From Pseudomonas sp. WS 5079 (lineage in GTDB: Bacteria; Pseudomonadota; Gammaproteobacteria; Pseudomonadales; Pseudomonadaceae): 64,000 nt of DNA. The translations under genes were made by a program, and so were the position numbers. The notes under the pieces were generated by a model that saw only the letters and a list, made by a program, of their open reading frames with translations, did no database searches and had not been told where the DNA came from. This document shows, one piece after another, positions 17,034 through 26,865 of the stretch. Within the stretch, counting starts at the first letter, position 1; every line of letters begins with the position of its first letter. The DNA lies in the NCBI RefSeq assembly GCF_012985465.1, contig NZ_JAAQWN010000001.1:972623-1036622 (forward strand), in the 5' to 3' direction.

Positions 17034-18191
17034 ATGACTGACGCTGTTCCTCGCTCACGCCAACGCCTGCTGTCCATCGACGCCCTGCGCGGCCTGGTGA
17101 TCCTGTTCATGTTGCTCGACCACGTGCGCGAGACGTTCCTGCTGCACCGCCAGGTCAGCGACCCGATGAACATCGACAGCACGGAACCTGCGCTGTTTTT
17201 CAGCCGCACCCTGGCCCACTTGTGTGCGCCGGTGTTTGTGTTGCTGACGGGCTTGTCGGCGTTCCTGTACGGCGAGAAATACCAGGGCCGTGGCGATGTC
17301 TCGGCGTTTCTGTTCAAGCGCGGGCTGTTCCTGGTGGTGCTGGAATTTACCCTGGTGAACTTCGCCTGGACCTTCCAACTGCCGCCCAGCGTGATCTACA
17401 TGCAGGTGATCTGGGCCATCGGCGTGAGCATGATCGCCCTCGCCGCACTGGTGTGGCTGCCGCGCCCGCTGCTGATCGGCCTGGCGCTGCTGATCATCGG
17501 CGGGCATAACCTGCTCGATGGCCTGCACGTCGCAGCGGGGTCGGCGTGGTACGTTCCCTGGACGATCCTGCATGAGCGCAGTTGGATCGAGGTCGGCGAC
17601 TCCCTGCGCCTGCGCACGACGTACCCGGTGTTGCCGTGGATCGGGGTGATCGCCCTGGGTTACGGCATCGGCCCGTGGTTTGCCGGCTCGATGGCAGCGG
17701 CGCGGCGTCAGCGGTACCTGTTACTGACAGGCGTGGCCGCGCTGGTGGGCTTTGTGGCGTTGCGCACGCTCAATGGCTACGGTGAGGCGCCTTGGCAGGT
17801 GTACGACAGCCACGTGCAGACGCTGATGAGTTTCTTCAACATCACCAAATATCCGCCTTCCCTGCTATTCCTCGCGCTCACATTGGGGGTGGGGCTGCTG
17901 TTGCTGCTGGCGTTCGAACGCGCCGGGCAACGGCGCTGGATCGCCACCCTGTCGGTGTTCGGCGCGGCGCCGATGTTCTTTTATTTGCTGCATTTGTATG
18001 TGTTGAAGGTGATGTACGTGCTGGGCGTGGCGCTATTTGGCTTGAACCAGGGCACGCATTTGGGCTTCGACAGCGTGGGGGCGGTGTGGCTGGTGGCGTT
18101 GCTGCTGCCGCTGGCGTTGTACCTGCCAGTGCGCTGGTTTGCCCGGCTGAAGGCCCGGCGGCGGGATATTGCCTGGCTTAAATACCTCTGA
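17034..18191 (+). CDS. DUF1624/heparan-acetyltransferase-like integral membrane protein
   Basis: A 385-residue inner-membrane protein with about nine to ten hydrophobic segments. The start RLLSIDALRGLVILFMLLDH is the hallmark of the DUF1624 / heparan-alpha-glucosaminide N-acetyltransferase-like group, in which the Asp-Ala-x-Arg-Gly stretch and a membrane His are conserved. Such proteins transfer acyl groups across the membrane. The acceptor is unknown. Only 4 bp follow the stop before the REPIN array begins. Confidence 0.88.
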   Translation: MTDAVPRSRQRLLSIDALRGLVILFMLLDHVRETFLLHRQVSDPMNIDSTEPALFFSRTLAHLCAPVFVLLTGLSAFLYGEKYQGRGDVSAFLFKRGLFLVVLEFTLVNFAWTFQLPPSVIYMQVIWAIGVSMIALAALVWLPRPLLIGLALLIIGGHNLLDGLHVAAGSAWYVPWTILHERSWIEVGDSLRLRTTYPVLPWIGVIALGYGIGPWFAGSMAAARRQRYLLLTGVAALVGFVALRTLNGYGEAPWQVYDSHVQTLMSFFNITKYPPSLLFLALTLGVGLLLLLAFERAGQRRWIATLSVFGAAPMFFYLLHLYVLKVMYVLGVALFGLNQGTHLGFDSVGAVWLVALLLPLALYLPVRWFARLKARRRDIAWLKYL

Positions 18192-18195
18192 TCAC

Positions 18196-18897
18196 GTGGG
18201 CGCGGGGTTGCTGGCGATGGCGGTGTGTCAGCCGCCAGTAATGCGGACTGGGCTGGCGCTATCGCGGGCAAGCCCGCTCCTACAGGGGATGTTGGCTGGG
18301 CACAAAACAAAGGTGGGAGCTGGCTTGCCGGCGATGGCGGTGTGTCAGCCGCCAGCAATGCTGACTGGGCTGGCGCTATCGCGGGCAAGCCCGCTCCTAC
18401 AGGGGATGTTGGCTGGGCACAAACCAAAGGTGGGAGCTGGCTTGCCGGCGATGGCGGTGTGTCAGCCGCCAGCAATGTTGGCTGGGCTGGCGCTATCGCG
18501 GGCAAGCCCGCTCCTACAGGGGATGTTGGCTGGGCACAAAACAAAGGTGGGAGCTGGCTTGCCGGCGATGGCGGTGTATCAGCTGTCAGAAATGTTGGCT
18601 GGGCTGGCACTATCGCGGGCAAGCCCGCGCCTACAGGGGATATTGGCTGGGCACAAAACAAAGGTGGGGGCTGGCTTGCTGGCGATGGCGGTGTATCAGC
18701 TGTCAGCAATGTTGGCTGGGCTGGCGCTATCGCGGGCAAGCCCGCTCCTACAGGGGATATTGGCTGGGCACAAAACAAAGGTGGGAGCTGGCTTGCCGGC
18801 GATGGCGGTGTATCAGCTGTCAGCAATGTTGGCTGGGCTGGCGCTATCGCGGGCAAGCCCGCTCCTACAGGGGATATTGGCTGGGCACAAGATCTGC
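18196..18897. repeat. six exact 117-bp tandem REPIN units
   Basis: Six units start at 18196, 18313, 18430, 18547, 18664 and 18781, each exactly 117 bp. Each holds a left REP (GTGGGAGCTGGCTTGCCGGC), a spacer and an inverted right REP (ATCGCGGGCAAGCCCGCTCC), then TACAGGGGATGTTGGCTGGG. Differences between units are few: GTGTGTCAGCCGCCAGC in the first three and GTGTATCAGCTGTCAG in the last three, so the array grew by duplication of two or more variants. It fills the gap between the convergent acyltransferase-like gene and metE. The length is a multiple of three, so three long open frames cross it; these are judged artefacts. Confidence 0.95.
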
Positions 18898-18946
18898 GCT
18901 GCGCCACATATGCCCGCTTCCACCATGGGATTTGTGTCAGCAGCAG

Positions 18947-21235
18947 TTACGCCAGTTCAGCCCGCAATTGCCGGGCGGCCGCCACCATATGAATCAACGC
19001 CGCTTCAGTTTCCGGCCAGCCGCGGGTCTTCAGGCCGCAGTCGGGGTTGACCCACAGCCGTTCGGCCGGGATGCGCCGGGCGGCCTTGCGCAGCAGGTTG
19101 GCCATTTCCGAGGCGTCGGGCACCCGTGGCGAGTGGATGTCATAGACGCCCGGGCCAATGTCATTGGGGTAGGCGAAGGCTTCGAACGCGTCCAGCAGTT
19201 CCATATCCGAACGCGAGGTCTCGATGGTGATCACGTCGGCATCCATCGCCGCGATGGACTCGATCACATCGTTGAATTCGCTGTAGCACATATGGGTATG
19301 GATCTGGGTTTCGTCACGCACGCCGCAGGCACACAGGCGGAAGGCTTCGGTGGCCCAGTCCAGGTAGTGTTGCCACTGGGCCCGGCGCAGGGGCAAGCCT
19401 TCGCGAAAGGCCGCTTCATCGATCTGCACGATCTTGATGCCCGCCGCTTCCAGGTCCAGCACTTCATCGCGGATCGCCAGGGCCAGTTGCCGGGCCTGCA
19501 CTTCGCGGCTCACGTCTTCGCGGGGGAAGGACCACATCAACATGGTCACCGGGCCGGTCAGCATGCCCTTCATGACCTTGTCGGTCAGGCCTTGGGCGTA
19601 GCGGATCCACTCCACCGTCATGGCTTTCGGGCGGCTCAGGTCGCCGAAGATCACCGCAGGTTTCACGCAGCGCGAACCGTAGCTCTGCACCCAGCCAAAG
19701 CGGGTGAACACATAGCCATCCAACTGTTCGGCAAAGTACTCGACCATGTCGTTACGCTCGGCCTCACCGTGCACCAGCACGTCCAGGCCAAGGTTCTCCT
19801 GCACTTCTACGGCGTGCTTGATCTCGCTGTGCATCGCCTCGACGTATTCGGCTTCGCTCAACTTACCGGCCTTGAACGACTGGCGCGCCAGGCGGATCGA
19901 CGCGGTCTGCGGGAACGAGCCAATGGTGGTGGTCGGCAATAGCGGCAGGTCGAGGCCGGCGCGCTGCTTGGCGATGCGCTGGGTAAACAGCGACTGGCGC
20001 TGGCTGTCCTTGGCAGTGATGGCCGCAACACGGGCCTGGACCGCCGGCTTGTGGATCCTCGGCGAGGCCGCCCGGGCGGCCTGCACGGCACGGCTTTCGG
20101 CCAGGGCCGCAACCACCTTCGCCGCTTCTGGCTGGTTGATGGCCTGGGTCAGCACGGCCACTTCTGCACATTTTTGCACGGCGAAAGCCAGCCAGTTTTT
20201 CAATTCGGCGTCGAGCTTGTCTTCACGCCCCAGATCCACCGGGCTGTGCAGCAGCGAGCAAGACGGCGCAACCCACAAGCGCTCACCCAGGCGTTCATGG
20301 GCGTGCTGCAAGGTGGCCAGGGCATTTTCCAGGTCGCAGCGCCAGACGTTGCGCCCATTGACCACCCCCAACGACAACACTTTATAGGCCGGCAGGCGGT
20401 CGAGAATGGTCGGGTATTGTTCCGGCGCACGCACCAGGTCAATGTGCAGGCCATCAACCGGCAAGTTGGCCGCCAGGCCGAGGTTTTCTTCCAGGCCGCC
20501 AAAATAGGTGGCCACCAGTTTTTTCAGGGGGTCACGCTGGATCAGGTTGTAGGCGCGCTCAAACGCGTTTTTCCAGTCCTGGGGCAAATCCAGTACCAGG
20601 ATCGGCTCGTCGATCTGCACCCATTCAACGCCCAGGTCCGCCAGGCGCTGGAAGATCTGGCCGTACAGCGGCAGCAGACGGTCGAGCAGGTCAAGCTTGT
20701 CGAAATCGCTGCCCTTGGCCTTGCCCAGCCACAGGTAAGTCAACGGCCCGATCACCACCGGCTTGACGGTGTGCCCCAGGTCGCGGGCTTCCTGGACTTC
20801 TTCGAACAACTGATCCCAGCCCAGGTGGAACTGCTGGTCAGCGCTCAATTCTGGCACCAGGTAGTGGTAGTTGGTGTCGAACCACTTGGTCATTTCCTGG
20901 GCGTGGGCGCCGCCGCAGCAGCTGTCGCTGACGCCACGGGCCATGCCGAACAGGGTCTGCAACGTGGCTTTGCCGTCGGCCGGGCGGAACCGCTCGGGGA
21001 TCACGCCGAACATCAGCGAGTGGGTCAGCACCTGGTCGTACCAGGCAAAATCCCCCGCCGGCAACAGCTCGATGCCAGCCTGTTTCTGCAAATCCCAGTG
21101 GGTCTTGCGCAACTCACGGCCGACCGCACGCAGGCCGGCTTCGTCCAGTTCGCCCTTCCAAAACGCTTCCTGCGCTTTTTTCAGTTCACGATCGCGTCCA
21201 ATGCGCGGAAATCCAAGGGAATGAGCGACTGCCAT
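18947..21235 (-). CDS. metE: cobalamin-independent methionine synthase
   Basis: A 762-residue enzyme that transfers a methyl group from methyltetrahydropteroyl-triglutamate to homocysteine, the last step of methionine synthesis. N-terminal half begins [19 protein letters not shown]; the C-terminal catalytic barrel has TTIGSFPQT, the zinc ligands in [10 protein letters not shown] (His and Cys) and [14 protein letters not shown] (Cys). The ATG at 21235 was preferred to an upstream one because GGAG stands at normal spacing and family proteins begin [13 protein letters not shown]. No cobalamin riboswitch was seen in the short leader. Confidence 0.97.
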   Translation of the reverse strand: MAVAHSLGFPRIGRDRELKKAQEAFWKGELDEAGLRAVGRELRKTHWDLQKQAGIELLPAGDFAWYDQVLTHSLMFGVIPERFRPADGKATLQTLFGMARGVSDSCCGGAHAQEMTKWFDTNYHYLVPELSADQQFHLGWDQLFEEVQEARDLGHTVKPVVIGPLTYLWLGKAKGSDFDKLDLLDRLLPLYGQIFQRLADLGVEWVQIDEPILVLDLPQDWKNAFERAYNLIQRDPLKKLVATYFGGLEENLGLAANLPVDGLHIDLVRAPEQYPTILDRLPAYKVLSLGVVNGRNVWRCDLENALATLQHAHERLGERLWVAPSCSLLHSPVDLGREDKLDAELKNWLAFAVQKCAEVAVLTQAINQPEAAKVVAALAESRAVQAARAASPRIHKPAVQARVAAITAKDSQRQSLFTQRIAKQRAGLDLPLLPTTTIGSFPQTASIRLARQSFKAGKLSEAEYVEAMHSEIKHAVEVQENLGLDVLVHGEAERNDMVEYFAEQLDGYVFTRFGWVQSYGSRCVKPAVIFGDLSRPKAMTVEWIRYAQGLTDKVMKGMLTGPVTMLMWSFPREDVSREVQARQLALAIRDEVLDLEAAGIKIVQIDEAAFREGLPLRRAQWQHYLDWATEAFRLCACGVRDETQIHTHMCYSEFNDVIESIAAMDADVITIETSRSDMELLDAFEAFAYPNDIGPGVYDIHSPRVPDASEMANLLRKAARRIPAERLWVNPDCGLKTRGWPETEAALIHMVAAARQLRAELA

Positions 21236-21289
21236 GACAATAAACTCCAATGTGTTGGTATGGGAGCCATTGTCGGCAGCGCGCGATAG

Positions 21290-21302
21290 TGAGACAAACT
21301 CA
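21290..21302. promoter_or_regulatory. possible MetR-type operator upstream of metE
   Basis: TGAGACAAACTCA is a 13-bp palindrome of form TGAG-N5-CTCA. The MetR consensus is TGAA-N5-TTCA, so it fits with one symmetric change per arm. It lies 55 bp upstream of the metE start. No metR gene is adjacent. Weak evidence. Confidence 0.35.
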
Positions 21303-21356
21303 TTTTATTCTAGGCAATCACGAAATCTACTCATGATCAAAACACCCCGGGTCTTC

Positions 21357-22154
21357 TCAAGCACCCCTGTGCAGGTGCCGATAGTCCCACCAACTGGACG
21401 TGGCGGTTTTTTTCTTGACCACAGGTGGGTAGAGCGAGCGGACAAAGTTGATGTCGCCTTCAGATAGCTCGTTGTTGTCCTTGATGGCTTTTCCATCATT
21501 GAGCCAGGATGAAGCAAAACCATAATGCATGATGGATTTGCGATCGTACTCAGACGAAACCACATTGGAAACCAATGGCTTGAAGTTGTGCTTTACCTCT
21601 TTCGCCCCACCTTTACCTATGTAGGCTTTATTAACTTCGGACCAATTAATATCTAGATTATTGTGTTCGTGCTGGTGTTCATGTTGCAGCCCCAAAACAT
21701 GACCGAACTCATGCTGGATCGTACCGGCGTTATACGCATTGAGCCCTCCCTGGAAGCCAATGACCGTCGTAGGCTTGTAGGCCGGTACATTGAGCGATCG
21801 GATCCCCAGGTACGAATGGCCACCCGACAGATCATTGTCTGCGGCAATCCGGATATCCCCGTCGGAGTCATCCGTAAACTCAAAAGTCAGGTTGACGTGG
21901 GGTGCCCATTTATTGATGTTGGTTTTTGTAAACTCCTCTTGCTCGGGGGTCATGCCCAGCAGGGAAATTTTTATGACCGACTGTTGTGGCCATAACGCCG
22001 AAGTTGTCGCCACCCCGCGCTTTGGTCTGGATGGTGCCGCGACCTCGGCGCTATCAAGCAGCGACGGGTTCGGTGTATGGGCAGTTAAGTGAGCGTTCAG
22101 ATTGACAGTCAACGTTGTATCCCCGCAGCGATGTAATTTCCTATTGCGTCGCAT
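21357..22154 (-). CDS. astacin-like zinc metalloprotease
   Basis: A 265-residue zincin. The zinc site is HEFGHVLGLQHEH (His148, Glu149, His152, His158), which fits HExxHxxGxxHE, and the Met-turn SIMHYG (Met209, Tyr211) follows, so it is close to astacins. The N-terminal 50 residues are hydrophilic and no classic signal peptide is visible, unlike most secreted astacins; a propeptide or another export route is possible. Codon use is richer in A and T than its neighbours, which hints at transfer. It sits 121 bp upstream of metE in the same direction but looks independent. Confidence 0.85.
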   Translation of the reverse strand: MRRNRKLHRCGDTTLTVNLNAHLTAHTPNPSLLDSAEVAAPSRPKRGVATTSALWPQQSVIKISLLGMTPEQEEFTKTNINKWAPHVNLTFEFTDDSDGDIRIAADNDLSGGHSYLGIRSLNVPAYKPTTVIGFQGGLNAYNAGTIQHEFGHVLGLQHEHQHEHNNLDINWSEVNKAYIGKGGAKEVKHNFKPLVSNVVSSEYDRKSIMHYGFASSWLNDGKAIKDNNELSEGDINFVRSLYPPVVKKKTATSSWWDYRHLHRGA

Positions 22155-22192
22155 TGCGCCGCTGTAGGTTCCACTGGGGCCATGACAAGAGT

Positions 22193-23071
22193 TTACGAAT
22201 TGTGCGCCTGGCTACCAAACCACTGCCTCACCACCCCCAACGCCGGATGGGCAGCGGCCGACGGTTGCAGGCACAACGCATAGCACCCGCCCGTGGCCAG
22301 GGCCTGGCCAAAGGGCACTACCAGCACACCGCGCTCCACCGATTCGGCCGCCAGTGTGCGGTCAGTCATCGCCACCCCAAGCCCGCGCGCAGCGGCATCC
22401 AGCGCCAGTTCATCGAGGTTGAAGGGAATATGGCGATAGTCCGCCAGCGACCGCCCGCCATGCGCCGCCAGCCAGGTGGCCCAGTCCTGGCGGTCGGCCG
22501 AGCGGTGCAGCAAGGCAAAGCGCGCCAGGTCCTGCGCCGACGCCAACGGCCCAAGCCCAGGGGCGCAGACCGGCACCAGCGCTTCCTCGAACAGCACCAG
22601 GCAATCCCCATCGTGGGTGGGCTTGGGCAGGTAGAGGATGTAGGCGTCACTGTCGCTGGCCGGTTCGACCACCTCGGTGGCCACGGTCTCGATGGCCAGT
22701 GAGATATCCGGGTGGCTGCGGTAGAAATCACTCAACTTGGGCAGCAGCCAGCGCACCGCCAATGACACATGCATGCGGATCCGGAACGGGCGCTGGTGCG
22801 GCGACAGCCGATCCTCCAGGCGCTGCAACTGCGCCAGCACGCTACGCGCGCTGTCGAGCACCCATTCGCCCTCAAGGGTCAGCCGCAGGTTGCGGCTGTT
22901 GCGCACCAGCAGCGGCACACCGTAGTGGCCTTCCAATTGCTGGATCTGGCGGCTGACCGCACTTTGGGTCAGGCACAAGCGCCCCGCCGCGGCAGTGAAG
23001 CTGCCACGCTCGGCAACCTCGACCAAGGCTTGCAGGGCTTGCAGCGAAGGCAGGTGATGGCGGTTATCCAT
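22193..23071 (-). CDS. LysR family transcriptional regulator
   Basis: A 292-residue LysR regulator with N-terminal helix-turn-helix (LQALQALVEVAERGSFTAAA, then LCLTQSAVSRQIQQLE) and a periplasmic-binding-like effector domain of GcvA style. It is divergent from the FAD oxidase gene at 23198, so it probably controls that gene and the polyamine-binding protein behind it. The 126-bp divergent gap contains AT-rich sequence around 23090-23120. The inducer is unknown; a polyamine or amino acid is a guess from context. Confidence 0.93.
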   Translation of the reverse strand: MDNRHHLPSLQALQALVEVAERGSFTAAAGRLCLTQSAVSRQIQQLEGHYGVPLLVRNSRNLRLTLEGEWVLDSARSVLAQLQRLEDRLSPHQRPFRIRMHVSLAVRWLLPKLSDFYRSHPDISLAIETVATEVVEPASDSDAYILYLPKPTHDGDCLVLFEEALVPVCAPGLGPLASAQDLARFALLHRSADRQDWATWLAAHGGRSLADYRHIPFNLDELALDAAARGLGVAMTDRTLAAESVERGVLVVPFGQALATGGCYALCLQPSAAAHPALGVVRQWFGSQAHNS

Positions 23072-23197
23072 GCGCTTTCCGAATAGATGAATGATTTTAT
23101 AACGTTGGTTGTATCACCCAAGCCCCTATAGATTCCAGCTGACAATAAATCCTGCGCGACTCACCCATGCCGGTGATGCATTCAACCGAGGTGCCCT

Positions 23198-24499
23198 GTG
23201 GAAAATAGCTGTGGCTGGATTGCCCAAACCCAAAGCCTGCCCGCCCGTGCGCCCTTAAGTGGCACGCACCAAGCCGACTGGCTGGTGATCGGCGCCGGCA
23301 TCACCGGCTTGTGTGCCGCCCATAGCCTGGCGCAACTGCATCCGCAGGCGCGCATTGTGCTGCTGGATCGACAACGGGCGGCCCAGGGCGCCTCGGCACG
23401 CAATTCAGGATTTGTGGTGGCCCATGAGTATCCCGGCCCCGACGAGTTGATGGGGCGTGGCGGGTTCGCCGGATATGAGGTGGACTGCACTATTTCCCAG
23501 GCCGCCACCCAGGAAGTGCGAAAGCGCGTCGCCACCCATCACATCGACTGCGACTTTCGCGACAGCGGCTATTACTTTGCCGTCCACGACCGCGACAAAC
23601 TGGAGCAGGTCGAAGCCAGGCTGGAGACCTTGCACGCGGCGGGTGCCGCTGCCCATTTCGTGCAAGGCGAAGCCCTGCGCCACACGTTCGGCACCGCCCA
23701 TTACCAGGCCGCGATCTGGTGCGGCAACGGCAACGCCTTGCTGCAACCGGCCAAGTACGTTACCGGCCTGCTGCAGGCCTTGCCCGCCAACGTAACGCTC
23801 TTTGAGAACAGCCCCGTGACGGGCCTGGAGCCCATGGCCCATGGCGCCATCCGCGCCAACGCCGTCAATGGCAGCGTCGAGGCCCGCCAGGTGCTGGTGT
23901 GCCTGAACGCCTTTATTCCCCGGGTTGGCCTGGACCACAGCGCCAGCTTCCCCATGGAGCTCAGTGCCAGCCTGACCCGCCCGCTCACCGACGAAGAATA
24001 CCGCCAGATGGGCACGGTCGACCCCTGGGGCGTGCTCTCCACCCGCCCGCTGGGGGCTACGGTGCGCCTGACTCCGGATCGCCGGGTGATGATCCGCAAC
24101 ACCGCCGAATACCGCACCCGCGACCTGTCCAACCGCGAACTGCTGCAGCGCCGCCGGCACCATGTACAGGGTTTGCAACGGCGCTTTCCGTGGCTGGACG
24201 AGCAAGACATCCACTACTCCTGGACTGGCCATTTGAGCGCCACGCGCTCCGGGCAGCCGTACTTCGCCAAGGTGCGCGATGGCCTGTTTGCGGTCGCAGG
24301 CTGCAACGGTGCCGGCGTGGCCCGGGGCAGCCTGTGGGGGCGCCTGCTGGCGGAGTGGGCCTCGGGGCACACCTCGCCGCTGCTGCAATCGGTCATCCAG
24401 CGCGCCCAGCCCGGCTGGCTACCGCCGCGCCCGCTGTTCGACCTCGGGGCCCTGCTGCGCATGCGCGTGGAAGCGGTACGGGCGCGCAGCGAAATCTGA
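23198..24499 (+). CDS. FAD-dependent amine oxidoreductase (PuuB-like)
   Basis: A 433-residue flavoprotein of the DAO family. The dinucleotide-binding motif is DWLVIGAGITGLCAAHSLAQ and the second conserved stretch GASARNSGFVVAHEYPG is typical of PuuB/OrdL-type gamma-glutamylputrescine and related amine oxidases; a C-terminal GCNGAGVARG closes the FAD site. Start is GTG at 23198. A polyamine-type binding protein follows 40 bp later, so both are probably one transcript and the substrate is likely a polyamine or derivative. Confidence 0.88.
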   Translation: MENSCGWIAQTQSLPARAPLSGTHQADWLVIGAGITGLCAAHSLAQLHPQARIVLLDRQRAAQGASARNSGFVVAHEYPGPDELMGRGGFAGYEVDCTISQAATQEVRKRVATHHIDCDFRDSGYYFAVHDRDKLEQVEARLETLHAAGAAAHFVQGEALRHTFGTAHYQAAIWCGNGNALLQPAKYVTGLLQALPANVTLFENSPVTGLEPMAHGAIRANAVNGSVEARQVLVCLNAFIPRVGLDHSASFPMELSASLTRPLTDEEYRQMGTVDPWGVLSTRPLGATVRLTPDRRVMIRNTAEYRTRDLSNRELLQRRRHHVQGLQRRFPWLDEQDIHYSWTGHLSATRSGQPYFAKVRDGLFAVAGCNGAGVARGSLWGRLLAEWASGHTSPLLQSVIQRAQPGWLPPRPLFDLGALLRMRVEAVRARSEI

Positions 24500-24538
24500 T
24501 CACACAAGAACAACAAACCGTCACACAGGTGCTTGATC

Positions 24539-25627
24539 ATGCTTATTCACAAACGCTCCATGGCCACCTTGCTCGCGCTGTGTTCATCCGCCGCGCTGGC
24601 GGGTGAAACCGTCAACATCTCCAACTGGAACGGCTACATCGCCGACGACACCCTGCCCGCCTTCACCCAGGCAACCGGCATCCAGGCCACCTACGACATC
24701 CATGACAGCAACGAGGTCCTGGAGTCCAAGCTGATGACCGGCAACACCGGGTATGACGTGGTCAGCCCGTCCAACCACTTCCTCTCGCGCCTGATCAAGG
24801 CCGGGGCCATCCAGAAGCTGGACCAGAGCCGCCTGCCCAACTGGCACAACCTCGATCCGGCGCTGCTGAAAAAGCTCGAAGTCAACGACCCCGGCAATCA
24901 GTACGGCTTTCCCTATATGTGGGGTTCGGCGGGAATCGGCTACAACGTCGCAAAGATCAAGGCGATCTTCGGCACCACCGACGTCACCCGCTCCTGGAGC
25001 CTGTTCTTTGCTGAAGACAACATCAGGAAGCTCAGCGCGTGTGGCGTGGCGATTATCGACAACCCGACGCAGGTGCTGCCGATCACCCTCAACTACCTGG
25101 GCCTGCCGCACCACAGCCACGCCCCCGAGGACTACAAAAAGGCCGAGCAGGCGCTGCTGAAGATCCGGCCCTACGTGCAGTACTTCCATGCCTCCAAGTA
25201 CATCAGCGACCTGGCCAACGGTAATATCTGCGCGGTCATCGGCTTCAACGGCGACGTGGTGCAGGCGGCAGCGAGTGCCAGGGAGGCGAAGAACGGCATC
25301 GAGATTGGCTACTCGATCCCCAAGGAAGGCTCCACCCTGTGGCTCGACATGGTGGTGATGCCCAAGGCCGCGCCCCATGAGGCGAATGCCTATGCCTACA
25401 TGAACTACCTGTTGGAGCCCAAAGTGATTGCCAACATCAGCAACCATATTCACTACGCCAACCCCAACCGTGCGGCGGATCCGTTCGTAGATCCCGAGGT
25501 CAAGCAAGATCCGGCGATCTACCCCTCCGGGGCTGTGCTGGACAGCCTGTTCACCGTCGAAGACCTGCCACCGGCCATCGCCCGCCTGGCCACACGGTTG
25601 TGGACCAAGTTAAAGACCAATACCTGA
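24539..25627 (+). CDS. PotF/SpuD-like polyamine-binding protein
   Basis: A 362-residue periplasmic solute-binding protein with signal peptide (MATLLALCSSAALA-G). The start of the mature part, TVNISNWNGYIADDTLPAFT, is characteristic of PotF/SpuD-type polyamine binders, as are YDVVSPSNHFLSRLI and YMWGSAGIGYN. No permease or ATPase genes are adjacent, so it is an orphan binder that either shares a transporter encoded elsewhere or acts as a sensor. The ATG at 24539 is preferred over an upstream TTG because it gives a standard signal peptide. Confidence 0.9.
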   Translation: MLIHKRSMATLLALCSSAALAGETVNISNWNGYIADDTLPAFTQATGIQATYDIHDSNEVLESKLMTGNTGYDVVSPSNHFLSRLIKAGAIQKLDQSRLPNWHNLDPALLKKLEVNDPGNQYGFPYMWGSAGIGYNVAKIKAIFGTTDVTRSWSLFFAEDNIRKLSACGVAIIDNPTQVLPITLNYLGLPHHSHAPEDYKKAEQALLKIRPYVQYFHASKYISDLANGNICAVIGFNGDVVQAAASAREAKNGIEIGYSIPKEGSTLWLDMVVMPKAAPHEANAYAYMNYLLEPKVIANISNHIHYANPNRAADPFVDPEVKQDPAIYPSGAVLDSLFTVEDLPPAIARLATRLWTKLKTNT

Positions 25628-25738
25628 GTATCGCGCAGACCAAAGCCTGCAAATTCCGCTGACTAACCTTTCGATCCTGAGCAAGTGCGGGCACAATGCC
25701 TGTCCTTTTTTGGCAGGCTCCGCCGCAGGCTCTGAAAA

Positions 25739-26836
25739 ATGATCAAAACCCCGTATTACCTCATCGACAAACAGAAGCTTCTGGTCAACATGCAGAAGAT
25801 CGCCTACGTGCGCGAACAGTCCGGCGCCAAGGCGCTGCTGGCGCTCAAGTGCTTTGCCACCTGGTCGGTGTTCGACCTGATGCAGGAATACATGGACGGC
25901 ACCACGTCCTCGTCGCTGTATGAGCTCAAGCTCGGTCGCCAGAAGTTCGAAGGCGAGGCCCACGCCTACAGCGTGGCCTGGGCCGACGATGAAATCGAGG
26001 AGATGCTCGACAACTGCGACAAGATCATCTTCAACTCCATCAGCCAACTGCAGCGCTTTGCCGAGCGCAGCGAAGGCAAGACTCGCGGCCTGCGCGTCAA
26101 CCCGCAAGTGAGCAGCTCCGACTACCTGTTGGCCGACCCGGCGCGCCCGTTCAGCCGCCTGGGCGAGTGGGACCCGGTGAAGATCGAAGGCGTGATCGAG
26201 CAAATCTCCGGCTTCATGTTCCACAACAACTGTGAGAACGGTGATTTCGAGCTGTTCGACAAGATGCTCGGCACCATCGAAGAACGCTTCGGCTCGCTGC
26301 TGCACAAGGTCAACTGGGTCAGCCTCGGCGGCGGCATCCACTTTACCGGTGAAGGCTACGCCATCGACGCGTTCTGCCAGCGCCTCAAGGCGTTCTCGCA
26401 AAAGTACGACGTGCAGGTGTACCTGGAACCCGGCGAAGCGGCGATCACCAACAGCGCCTCCCTGGAAGTGACCGTGCTCGACACCCTGTACAACGGCAAA
26501 AACCTCGCCGTGGTCGACAGCTCCATCGAAGCCCATTTGCTGGACCTGCTGATCTATCGCCTCAACGCCAAGCTGGCGCCGAGCACCGGCGAACACACCT
26601 ACATGGTGTGCGGCAAGTCGTGCCTGGCCGGGGACATCTTCGGCGAATACCAATTTGATCAGCCGCTGGCCATCGGCGATCGACTGTCGTTCATCGACAC
26701 GGCAGGCTACACCATGGTCAAGAAAAACTGGTTCAACGGCCTGAAAATGCCGTCCATCGTAGTGAAACAACTCGACGGTACAGTCGAAGTGGTTCGTGAA
26801 TTTGGTTACGACGACTACCTGTCCAGCCTTTCGTAA
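25739..26836 (+). CDS. nspC: carboxynorspermidine/carboxyspermidine decarboxylase
   Basis: A 365-residue PLP enzyme of the alanine-racemase-fold decarboxylases. The PLP lysine is Lys37 in AKALLALKCFATW; HNNCENGDFELFD, WVSLGGGIHFT, YLEPGEAA and the active-site CGKSCLAGD are all present, as in NspC. It removes CO2 from carboxy(nor)spermidine, the last step of the alternative spermidine pathway. The next gene, 29 bp on, is the matching synthase. Whether the product is spermidine or norspermidine cannot be told from sequence. Confidence 0.95.
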   Translation: MIKTPYYLIDKQKLLVNMQKIAYVREQSGAKALLALKCFATWSVFDLMQEYMDGTTSSSLYELKLGRQKFEGEAHAYSVAWADDEIEEMLDNCDKIIFNSISQLQRFAERSEGKTRGLRVNPQVSSSDYLLADPARPFSRLGEWDPVKIEGVIEQISGFMFHNNCENGDFELFDKMLGTIEERFGSLLHKVNWVSLGGGIHFTGEGYAIDAFCQRLKAFSQKYDVQVYLEPGEAAITNSASLEVTVLDTLYNGKNLAVVDSSIEAHLLDLLIYRLNAKLAPSTGEHTYMVCGKSCLAGDIFGEYQFDQPLAIGDRLSFIDTAGYTMVKKNWFNGLKMPSIVVKQLDGTVEVVREFGYDDYLSSLS

Positions 26837-26865
26837 AGCGGACAGATAAAGGAGAGATAAAGCAA

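Noticed and set aside
18196..18897. Coding tandem-repeat surface protein
   Set aside because: The repeats are inverted REP pairs found all over the window between genes; there is no signal peptide or ribosome site.
17981..18907. 308-codon minus-strand frame across the 117-bp array, and two long plus-strand frames (18169-19050, 18225-18992)
   Set aside because: The unit length is a multiple of three, so stops are simply absent in several frames. The frames overlap real genes and read REP sequence.
20051..21289. 412-codon frame antisense to metE
   Set aside because: Shadow frame; metE is unambiguous on the other strand.
21236..21356. Cobalamin riboswitch before metE
   Set aside because: The leader is too short and no B12-box-like sequence was seen.
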